From Annulohypoxylon bovei var. microspora (Eukaryota; Ascomycota; Sordariomycetes; Xylariales; Hypoxylaceae): DNA of 64,000 bases. Below are positions 21,411 through 31,708 of the stretch, in pieces. The notes beneath the pieces were generated by a model, which saw only the letters and a list, made by a program, of their open reading frames with translations, ran no database searches and was not told the origin of the DNA. How positions within the stretch are numbered: position 1 is the first letter of the stretch; each line of letters begins with the position of its first letter. The stretch lies in contig MU405240.1 of the NCBI GenBank assembly GCA_022836615.1, positions 246,404 through 310,403 on the forward strand, written 5' to 3'. Position numbers and translations under genes: made by a program.

Positions 21411-22516
21411 TTAGAGCATCACAGATAGCAAGTCATCTCCCTCCTCAATGACTCCATCAACTGTCTCACGGTCTGTGATTCTTGCGAAGAGTTGAGTCGG
21501 CAAGATATGGGGAGCCTCGCGAAACAAGAAATCCCACCATGAGATTTCACCACTTGGATGAATCAAGGTTCCAGCCTCAAATTCGTCATACTCCTCGTCG
21601 CTGATGTCCTCGCGTAGCCTGGCCATGGTTGAAAGGAGCGCGTACATCACCTGTCCGCCCATGATCACCCACCAATGGTCATCACTACCATTGAAGGCAA
21701 TCTGCCTATGCCGCTTCCAGCAATCGGCAACTTGGCGTGGGAGAATAGAGATGACACGATCAATACGATCCATGCTATCGTCGTATAGGTTTAGATCTGG
21801 AACGACAACCGTGTTGGACTCGGATTGGAACAACCTGGACTTTATTTCGGGGTCCCAGCGCTTACTCACGAGGGTAAACCTGTTTTCCAGGTTCACAAAG
21901 ATGTTCCGGAGTCCGCTGAACTCACCATCTGTGAGGATCATCTCGAAAGCCTCGCATGCTTTGGAATAGTCGTCAAGTATGTGACGGGAGATCACGATGT
22001 TTTGAATGACCGGCGCTAACTCTCCCACTATCGACATCACTGTTAGTTGCCGCTGTCCCATAGATGTTGAAGGATAGACTAAGTATGTAGGCAAGTGCCT
22101 TGTAATGAATCGGGGTTTCAAGGATGAACTTACAGCCAAGGCTGCAGCCATCCCAAAGGAAGAAGTCGGTTTCCTTACAAAACCAAGTTCTCTTCCCATC
22201 CTCAAGCTTGTACACCCTTCCCGTCTTGAGAGCGACACCCCGGGATACCTTGCACACGTGTGCTATTGCCGGTGGCGACTGGAGGATTTGGACGGGACCA
22301 AAGAGTGCAATGTACCCAGCCTGGGGCTCAGGCATTACCTTCTGTTGCCAGATAGGTTAGCATGCCTTCTATATCCAGTTTGTTAAATTATCTAGGCGCC
22401 ATTCAATGGGATCAACTTACCTCCCAGATATTTAGTTGAAGCTTTATAGGCAGGAAGCTGAACTGAGGAAAGGTCAACAATTTAGTCATAGGCTGAAGTT
22501 GCTGGTCGGCCGACAT
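21411..22516 (-). CDS. 2EXR-domain protein, three exons
   Basis: Exons on the minus strand 22516-22421, 22341-22134 and 22039-21411 give 310 residues. Both introns have GTAAGT donors (79 and 94 bp), and the second has a CTAAC branch site just before its CAG acceptor. The 2EXR domain begins at FPQFSFLPIKLQLNIWE (16-32) in exon 1. It continues in exon 2 with PPAIAHVCKVSRGVAL (55-70) and the LWDGCSLG strand. Exon 3 is helical and acidic at the end. Reading through intron 2 would lose the frame; splicing joins CSLG to LMSIVGELAPVIQNIV, a natural continuation. Function is unknown, as for the family. Unlike the 13.3-kb copy it has a full-length C-terminal half. Confidence 0.78.
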
Positions 22517-25500
22517 CTTCAGTTGGCGAAAATAATGTCGGTGATAAAGAGTAGATAGTGATGTCAAGTACCTAGGATATAAAACAGATTTACCTAACCT
22601 AGGTAATCAACAAGCTTCGTGACTGACCCATGAAATGGTGGAGAGGCAAATGACAAAGGCAATTAAAGTTAGGTAGTCAGCCTTGTCATGCAGGTGAAGG
22701 GTAAGAATGAAGATTAAGAATGAATCGTGAGCCTGCCAATGAGCTGGAGGCTCAAGCGAGTGATAGAAACAAGTTGCGAAATAGTTAATGAGGCTAATGA
22801 CCATGTAGAATATGAGTGTAAACCAAGGATAACTCTAGAAAATATGCCATTTTATATGTTTGGCACATGAGGAGGTTATAGTAGCAATAGGTTTGTTTGG
22901 TCATTCTGTTAATGTCAAGAGAAGAATTTGAGGATAGTTAAGATAGCAATAGATTACCTCAAAAAGTGTCTGGGCAAATATAGAAGAACAGGCAACAAAA
23001 TGTCTAAGATTAATTGCGAGGGATGAAATAAAAAAATACACCTAGTCAAACTAGATACCGAATGGGACGATCGCAGGTTTGTACAAAGAGTGTTTATATC
23101 TTGGAGAAGATTGGAAACGAATGGGCTTCGGGTTTTATGCTGTGGAAGGGTGATAAGGAGGGCAGGTGGGTCGAGAACAATCAACGGTAAGAGACGGCAT
23201 GGTATGTTATAAGGTTGCCCAATGAACAGCTTTAGCTTTAGGTACCTAGCGTTAAGTTCGCTTATAGGTCGGGAATCTTCCCCCCTCTTCACCAGTTGAA
23301 GCCGTTCTTGCATACGTGGTGGATCCGGGTACCCAATATAAGAATCGCTACTTCCCCCTCCCAAGATGTACCTATTAGGTAGACAGGTATGTACTAAACG
23401 TGCTATTTAGTGCAAAAGGAACAGTAATAGATACCTAGGCCATATGGGAAATGGTACAGTTTATGTCACAACATCCCATAATGTTAGGTACGTATGAATT
23501 TATCAGGGACTAAGAACAAAACTACGGTAAACTTAATCCGTAGCATGACATTTCGAGGCCCCATATCATATAAAATTCTTTATGTTCTATTTATGTAGCC
23601 TGCCCGTTATGATCAAAGGTCTATTAGTCCGTACCTGCTTGGTGGTGAATGGCCTCAACGGGTTTATCACAAACTACAAGTTCCATATCTTTAACGTTTC
23701 GCGCCGAACCTAGCGCCGAGCTTAACTAAAATGATCACTTGAACTACGGAAGGTATTATGTAGTTTGCGTGATACTGGAAATCTCAAAATGCATATAATT
23801 CTTTGAAAACGGTTGGTTTACCCAGTGATTTACTTGTGGCCAGTGACGCATGGAAAGCACCCTTGCAGCATTAAGTCGGGGAATGAGTAGCTCAAGAATG
23901 TAAAACTGTATGTGATATCACGGCGGATAATGATGGGAAAGTTCCGAGTACCTTGATAGGTGCCTACCAGTAGCACCTACATATTAGTCAATGCATCTAC
24001 ATAATTTCATGGACAATTATCCAGATACCACGCCAACTACACATCGTCTGATAGTAGGATTGAGTTAATCTTGCTCATAGGTGAAAGTATCAAGAATTAT
24101 AAGGGCTTGTGGGTGGAGTTCAACATTTAGTAAGAGGGCTATTGATGTTCAACTACATATTAAGCACCTATTAATGATACCACGCAAGAATTTACTAACT
24201 AACTTACTAGGTAGGTAGTTATGTTAGCTATTTATATCATTCGGGTCGACATGATCATTAATTATTTGCAAAGTAAGATGTTGTATACGTAGATTTGTAT
24301 ATAACCTGATCGCCGGAGTAGTTGGAAATATATTACCTAGTTAAATAAAGAAAGAAGAGGAAAAGAAATTTCTATTATCATATTCGGCAATTTTGGCATG
24401 CTGCTTTTCAGGGGCAATTGTACAATTTAATCACACCTTTTGAATTCACATTTACCATGTAAAATTATTCAAAATACTTGTGAAATTATGTACTCTGTAT
24501 CAATAGGGGTACAATGCCAGCCTAATTTGATATTCGGAACTAAAGTAGAACTTGGTGGCAAATATGGATGATGTTCATTTCATCCAATGTTGCTTTATTA
24601 TTAATATGCGGTGCAAGCAACTGATCAGATTAACTGAGAACGGAAACAACTTTTGGTTCTTGGGGGAGATCGGATTCATTTTCTGTCATTTTCGCTCAAT
24701 GACCCCCTAAACCAAGGAAAATGCCAAACACGAACACGAAGGCTCGTGCGCCAAGATCAGCAGCTCCTAGTTAACCAGATTCTTCGAGGTAAGCTTTCGA
24801 GCTTCATAGATACGCTGAATCGTCTTTGATAGATTGATCAAACTATGAAATACGCCCTAAAAAGTTGTCCATCACTTGTAAGTTGTACAACTATGTTAAC
24901 TCCAGGTACCCATCTACTAACCTAGGACTACCTGTACTTGATTCTATAAAATAACAAGCCCAAGCTAATAACTATTAACTAAGAATAGGATCATGACTAA
25001 GTTCAAAAACGTTTCTGGCAACATATAATGCACTATTTTCTGGTAGCAACTCTACCTACTCATGGCTTGTTCAGCTTCATGAGAACACTGACAATGCATA
25101 TGTAAATATTCCCATATTTTACATCATCGTCATCTCGGTGGGATATGTTATGAAGCTATAGACTAACTAGTATTGTTTATTGATTACTAATTCTTAGTCA
25201 GCAGAGTTGCAAAATTAATAGGATACTTCAAGATTTACTCGAAATTTTATGGCTATAAATGATACGAAGTCATCCTTCTTAATTACCTTAGTTTCTTGAG
25301 CTAATATTTGCTAATAACGCTGACACTCGCTCGCAATAGAGCTAGTAATAAAATACTAGGTTAGACTAGAATTATAATTGAATGTTCTATTATGTATCGA
25401 GATTGTGCTGACATAAGGTAGTTTATCTCTGCGGAATTTCGGCATCGCTCACGATAGGAGCCTTGAGGGGTCAGTGGTTTGCATGGACAGGGGGTCAAAA

Positions 25501-25804
25501 TCCTACATCGTGTTCGAAGATGCTTAAATCGTGCTGCTACCAATCAGCATGAACTTCCCCTGGAAATTCAATTTCGACGTCACAACGACTAGTAGTGTTG
25601 CTAAGGCTCAGCCCCAAAAGCCGAGCGGGTCCAGGGGTTGAAGAAAAGAAGAAGTTGATTTCTTCTGCTGGTTGCGGCGTAGCTAACCCTTCTACTTCTT
25701 AGCATTCTCGACGTTAATGGCGCATTGAGTAGACTTCTTGAATATCTCATTGAATGCACAAATGTTGCTGGTGTTAACGCGCACAATGTCGTTTTGCTGC
25801 AGCA
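22517..25804. other. AT-rich intergenic region
   Basis: 3.3 kb without a supportable gene. CCTAGG-type motifs occur at 22569-22577, 22597-22606, 23432-23439 and near 24921, and a TAGGTAGG tract near 24211. A 136-codon minus-strand ORF (22954-23364) has no protein-like pattern and is rejected. Confidence 0.6.
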
Positions 25805-27567
25805 ATGCAGAACCATCATCAAGATGCGCTTTTCGATAATAATAAGTACTATTTTCCGGTCGGCACTGTAGCTCCTAAGAAACCGAGTTTGGGGGCCGAT
25901 CTAGAACGAAATGAGCAAGACAATGCGCAATTGCACGACGAACACAAATACGCAGATGTTACGCCGAGGGGTTTACACAACGGAGCGCCGTCGCTCAACG
26001 AACCTGGGTCGCAAGGGACGCAGGCCGTTCCTTTTGTAGGATCACAGCAACTAGCGCAATTACAACCGCCACAATATCGAGGACCCGAGACAAACACAAG
26101 TCAAGACTATGGACAATCGTCTCAGACTCTCCCATTGTCGCAAATTTCTAGCTGTTGCGGTAACAATCCGACGTATGATCATCAGCCAATCGCATCGAAT
26201 ACCGAAAACCAGCATTCTAATCCTCATGTGTTTACCAAGCCTAATTCATCTTGGATGAAAGAGGGACGTCAGGCTTGGGCGAATAAAGATGTTAAGGTGA
26301 AGCGCTGGGTAATATGGGCTCTTGGAGGGACTCTCCTAATACTCGCTAGCGTCGGTGCTACTATAGGCGGTATCCTAAGAGCCGATGCAGTAAGAGCAAA
26401 GAACGCCCCCAAGGGCGGCGACAACAATGACAGCAATACGCCGGTAGTTTCGAATACAACTTCAAATGCGACTTCCCCTGATACACCGGAGACGACGACA
26501 AAACCAACTGTTAGGATAGGTTCCAGGCTGGCCGTAACTGGCTATCGGAACCAGACGGACTACAGCATCCGTCTCTTCTATCAAGATGAGGACAACCAAA
26601 TACAATTCATGGACAAGGAGGGTGCCGGTGCCAATTGGACCGCGTCAACAATGTTGAATTTGCCATATCAACCTATTGAAAATGGGTCCATCGCTGCCGG
26701 TTCGTATTTATTGGACGACCCAGTTGTAAGTTTCCTGCCTTGATAATTCCGCGTTCACTGCTGATTGAGTAGCCAAAACTTGAGTTCTTCTATGAGGATA
26801 AGAATGGCATCATTCGCGGCCAGAACTTCAACTTCAAGTTTGAGAACGGAACAATTCCCGTGAACGGAGATCCTGGGAGCATTAATACGTACCCACTCCA
26901 GATGGCCGAGAGCACTCGCATATCGTGCTACTTCCCGTATTTAATTTCGCAAGATGCCGACGATTCGGTACGTTGGACTACGATGCTTGGGCAGAATACT
27001 AGTAATCTTTCCGCCCCATGGTGGGTTAACGATACCGATTGGAATGGGGATGTCAAGGCATCTAAAGGGGGCGGCATTGTCGCGCTTCCCATCGCGCAAG
27101 ATTATGTAAACGCTGGTGGTATTGTATACCGAAGTAGCGAAGGTATGCTGTCAGTCAAGATCCATGATAACTCTGCGCCAAGTAATGAAGGAGTATCTTG
27201 GAGAAACGGGGCGTTGTCTAAGGAAATACCAGCTGATTCCCCGATCGGGGCTTTTGCTGTTGGTCGACCCTATGACAGCAACAACCAAATTAACACATAT
27301 ATACTCTATCAGGATAATGATGGAGTTATACAAGTGGTGTGGCAGGACGACGGTACTTGGAAGGGCCCCGAGACATATGACGCACTAGGTTCCGCCAACA
27401 ATAGCACCGATATTGCTTGCTTAACTCCAGGAGCAGATAATGCCGCAAACGTAGGCATATCTAAGGACCAGGACATGAATAGATGCTTTTATCAGACGAA
27501 CCAGGGGATTAAAGAAGTTTGGTTCGACGGGAGCGAGTGGCATGATGAAGGTATTTTGCCAGTATAA
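25805..27567 (+). CDS. Single-pass membrane protein with fungal fucose-lectin-like propeller
   Basis: Exons 25805-26725 and 26773-27567, split by a 47-bp GTAAGT...GTAG intron in phase 0, give 571 residues. Splicing joins LLDDPV to PKLEFFYEDKNGIIRG, keeping a beta-propeller repeat intact. The N-terminus (1-160) is polar and disordered (cytoplasmic), followed by KRWVIWALGGTLLILASVGATIGGIL (166-191) as the only membrane segment, then a Ser/Thr/Asn linker. The extracellular part (about 235-571) repeats the pattern I-x-L-x-Y-Q-D-x-x-N-x-I-Q, seen as RLFYQDEDNQIQ, TYILYQDNDGVIQVVW and KEVWFDGSEW. This resembles the fungal fucose-specific lectin propeller. Sugar specificity is not shown; binding residues were not verified. 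Such type II lectin proteins are frequent in ascomycetes and may sense glycans at the surface. Confidence 0.78.
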
Positions 27568-28418
27568 TAGAAATATGCATTCTGTACATGCACTGGTGTT
27601 CAATATGTCCAATGTGTTTTGATGTGAATAGGTATGGTGGGCTATATATATAATGGCTTGCAGGTTGCCTGCTTGCAGTTGTAGGTGCATCCTAAGTAGA
27701 CTCCACCTGCACCCGACCCTGAAGGATCTTAGCTGAGAATTTTAGCTACAAGATATCTTACCCCACTGCGGCTAATCTCCACTTTGAACCCCCAAGCACG
27801 TGCATTAGCAGCTGATTAGGTAGTAGTACAAAGTGGACATGGTTACATAAGGTTTTAAGATGGACCGAGTTAAGCGATAAGATAAGAAAAGCATATGGAA
27901 TTTGGAAATTGCGCAGGTGATTGGGCGATTGTGTAACTCCTCTGTACCTCCAAACCTCTCTATCTCTCCCCACCGTAACTTAGGAGTCGCGTGTTGTCGA
28001 ATCAATCTTTCAACCTTTTCCGGTCTACAGAGAAACTTCCATCCAGCATTTGATTTCTTTTGTCACATACACTTGATGACTCTATCTTCTATATATCCTG
28101 AAGCTTAGATGTCGTCTTAACGTGTAAGTTAATAGGAAGAAAGCCCGTGTGTAGGAAGGCTATGGCATCAGCCCCTCAATCTGCCTTTCAGTATAGCATC
28201 ATTACAGGATCACGATTAGATTATTTCTGACCTTCTTTCCAGCAGATTTTCTAATAAAACTTATTCACCCGCAATCGCTACATCCTATAACTGAGTCCGA
28301 ATAACTAGAAAGATTCTTTAAAGACCTCGGCATCTTTCGTGCTTCCATGATCTCCCTATCAGCGCCTCCTCGAGTGGCCTAAGCCGGTTCAAGTCCAAGT
28401 CCAAGTCCAAGTCCTAGG
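27568..28418. other. Intergenic region before FYVE-RING gene
   Basis: Promoter and leader of the FYVE-RING gene. The leader is pyrimidine-rich and ends in four CAAGTC copies. I see no gene. Confidence 0.55.
28390..28413 (+). repeat. (CAAGTC)4 repeat just before a start codon
   Basis: Four perfect CAAGTC units end five bases before the ATG of the FYVE-RING gene, so length changes would alter the 5' leader. Confidence 0.9.
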
Positions 28419-30362
28419 ATGTCTGCCAGTGATGAGGCGACTACTGCACCCGGTCTGTCCGGGGAGCATAATCATGCGATCCGCGACGCCGAGTCGGGGA
28501 GTTCATACGCTAGGAGTGCCGAATCCTCTAGTCCTGGATGCGACGACTATCACGATTGCCCAACACATAGATTTCCCAGAAATACTTCGATAGAAATCGA
28601 TTCTAACTTCGCCGAGGCTAGCACAAGCAATCAATCTCTTCCATCTGAAGACCTGTCATCGCAAGTTAACGGCGTAGTGGAAGATTCGGTTAGCGTGGAA
28701 CACTCGGACACTGGACCGAATGAAGCAGGCATAACAACGCCTGGACAAGTTCCAGCTTTGGACACAGAACTATCAAGCATCAGCGGTTCGTCCCAGGAAC
28801 AAACAAGTACAGAACCACTGCCAATGCTAGCGCGTATCATGAGAGAAACTTCTGCTGCACAAGAGGCGGGGATCACTCTTAGGGAAGCTCTACATCAAAC
28901 AGCCGAATCATTCGGTGGACTGGCTAGTGCGAATGAGATTACATCTCGTTCTAGACCTGATGGAATATCACCGCTCCCCGGAGACACAAGTCGGAATGAT
29001 ACAACTTCATCGTCAAATCCGCCCGAGACTCAGCGACCTACCTCAAGATTGAACCCGATAGCACCATCATTCTCTCCAAGGAGGTCTCCGCAAGAAGTCG
29101 CCCTTCCACGGTGGCAGCCAGATAGCGAAGTGACCTACTGTCCGATATGCCGTACGCAGTTCAGCTTTTTTGTTAGGAAGCATCATTGCCGGTAAGCTTT
29201 TAGCATTTGCCTGACGAAACCATGGATAGAAACTAACAACCGAGGTAGGAAATGCGGAAGAGTAGTATGTAATTCATGCTCGCCGCATAAGATCACTATA
29301 CCATATCAATATATTGTACGACCACCTGGAGAACGAAGCTTTCATCGGTATTCGTTTCTCGGAGACGAAGGTAGTATTGCCGATTTCAGTGCCTTGGGAG
29401 GCGGCGAACAAGTCAGGCTTTGTAACCCCTGTGTCCCGGACCCAAATACAACACCGCCCCAAACTCAGCACTCAGCAGGCCAATTTTCTCCAAGGTCACC
29501 ACATCCACATCTAAGGTCTCAGAGCAGTTCTAGCGGTAATTATAATTATAATAGTAATCACGGCAGCGACAACAATGTGAATCGTTACCCACAGTACATA
29601 GTGCCGCCGAATATGTCCCCTGATACTTATTCTCGGAGTCGAAGTGTCACTATGGTTAGTTACCTATTTCTACATATTATCCAACATGTACTAATATCAT
29701 CATTACAGCATTCTGGCCCAGGTCCCTCAAGACCTACAAGTAACAATTACTTTCCTCCTCAGAGCCGGATCATATCTGGGACTCCACCAACTTATTATCC
29801 ACATCCATACTCAGCATACCGCCATTCCTCCTTGCTAGGTCATCGTTTCCCTGGCGCCTCGCTTGCTGATCTAGCTGATCTGGCTGGCCTTGGTGGTCCA
29901 TCGTCTTCCTCCTCGGCGGTGACAATGAATCGCCCGTTACCGCCTCCGCCACAAATTCCTGAGGAGGACGAGTGCCCGATCTGTCACCGAGAGCTGCCAT
30001 CAAGAGAGTTGCCAGACTTTGAGGCTCATCGAGAATCGCATATCGAGTCATGTATCACAGCCCACAGCGCATACAGCCCAGGGTCAAGGTCAGGGCCAGG
30101 GTCGGTTGGCTCCAGTAGGCCAGGCAGTCACGGGGTTCCGCCTCTGACTGCTCGTAGAACTGGCATGTTTCCGTACTTAGCTACGGAAAAGGATTGCGTC
30201 GATTCGGCGGAATGCACTATCTGCCTTGAAGAGTTCGAGGTTGGCGTTCCTATGGCCCGCTTGGAGTGCCTGTGCCGTTTCCATCGGTCCTGCATCACTG
30301 CATGGTTTGTCGACCATCCAGGGCGTTGCCCAGTTCATCAGCATGACAGTTTCGGTTACTGA
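28419..30362 (+). CDS. FYVE and RING finger protein (E3 ubiquitin ligase candidate, Pib1-like)
   Basis: Exons 28419-29191, 29249-29654 and 29709-30362 give 610 residues. Intron 1 (57 bp, GTAAGC...GTAG, branch CTAAC) must be removed to join RKHHCR to KCGRVVC. Intron 2 (54 bp, GTTAGT...TACAG, branch TACTAAT) has no in-frame stop. A disordered N-terminus precedes a FYVE domain (about 232-319) with all three signatures: WQPD (232-235), RKHHCR (253-258) and RLC (314-316). That predicts binding to phosphatidylinositol 3-phosphate on endosomes or vacuoles. A small Cys2-His2-like finger starts at C482 (ECPICHRELPS). A C-terminal RING (C562 to about 604) reads CTICLEEF...CRFHRSCITAWF...CPVH. Yeast Pib1 has the same FYVE-plus-RING pair and ubiquitinates endosomal cargo; orthology here is inferred. 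Confidence 0.87.
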
Positions 30363-31475
30363 GTATCAACGACCACACCATCATGCTCTCCTTACATACC
30401 TCTGCCAACTATCATCGCCATAAAGTCTACTATCACTCATCTTGTTGTATTTATATCAATCCATTGCTCTGGGAGTCCGAGCCTAGGTAGGTATGGTTTA
30501 GCAAGGGGGGTCGGCGTCGTATCATTATTCCACGGTCTTTACACTCTGCATTTTCTCTCCATGGTTCAGCGTCAGGTCTTTCTCCCCTTAGATGCGTGTG
30601 ACCCCGCGTCAACGTCACCATACAGTTTGGAGTCTGGTGTATGGCTCCATCATTTATAGCGTTTGGATAGATACTCTATTAGATAATATACCATTGCTGT
30701 TCAACTTATGGGCCGATGTCTTATCTCCGAAACATTGCTCGGTGACACAACGAGGTAAGTCAAGGATATTCTCACGTGGGATCTCTATACATCTCTATAC
30801 CCCTGATACCACATGTAGCCGGCTACTACCTACATACATACAGTATGTATCAAGTTTCCCGACGTCATACCAGTTTGTTTCAACCATACTGCTGTACAAG
30901 TCGTCTTTTGGTCTAGTTCATCAACGTATGCACATACCTACCTCATAATAGTAAGCTTCCAGCAACCCATGAGCTGCGCTTACAGGGGTGATACCTAAGT
31001 GTATTAGTCTCGTCAACCTTGGACCTCACCGACTTGACGCTGTCGCGACAGGACTTTGCATGGTACAGTCCCCACATTGGCATTGCTTAGTCTATTTCTA
31101 GGTGCCCGAGCTTATTACATTACATGCTAAGTATTTATTATTAAACTTTTTTTTTTTTAGGAGCTGCCTCCGTCGCCAGTCGCCCGTTCCTCGTCGCCTC
31201 CTCACCCCACCCAGGCGCCTGAGCGCCTAGGCCCTTTACGTACGTAGCGCGGTCCCCGATTCTTGTTTTCGGCGTCCCGGGATGACGCACGTAGCAGACG
31301 CTAAGGCGCCAGGGAAAAACTTGACAAGACCCCTAACGTGAAGCTTAATGCCCTTTTTTTTTTTTTTTTTCCCCTTGTCCGCCTCGGCGACAGGCTTGGA
31401 GGGGGAGGCGTCGCTAGTACCTGGATGACCTAGCGACAGTACAGTTAGGGCGGCCTGCTTTGCCTGCTACATACG

Positions 31476-31485
31476 TACCTAGGTA
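31476..31485. repeat. TACCTAGGTA decamer
   Basis: An exact copy of the recurring palindromic decamer. Confidence 0.9.
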
Positions 31486-31683
31486 TCAATGCGCTAGCGT
31501 CTGGCGCCGCGTACTGTGCGATGGGTAGGTATAATGGAGGACCCTGATTTTGCATGGGATGCCCCTCGCTTATCCAGATGTGGCCTGTTAGGACCCTTTG
31601 TCGGACCCTTAATTCTCCATAAAGCGTGGAACGCAAGCGGTGCCGAGGGGGAGGTTTGCTCCAGCTCCGCGGGCCCTGTATGT

Positions 31684-31708
31684 GTAAGTTGTAAGTGTAA
31701 GTGTAAGT
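31684..31708 (+). repeat. Cluster of four GTAAGT units
   Basis: GTAAGT at 31684, 31691, 31697 and 31703. Each unit equals the consensus 5' splice site. No flanking exon is visible, so this is most likely a simple repeat. Confidence 0.8.

Noticed and set aside
22954..23364. 136-codon minus-strand ORF
   Set aside because: It has a low-complexity Leu/Pro/Ser composition, no conserved-looking block and no promoter or intron context.
28381..28418. GGTTCAAGTCC, resembling a tRNA B box
   Set aside because: It belongs to the CAAGTC repeat, and no cloverleaf or A box can be formed around it.
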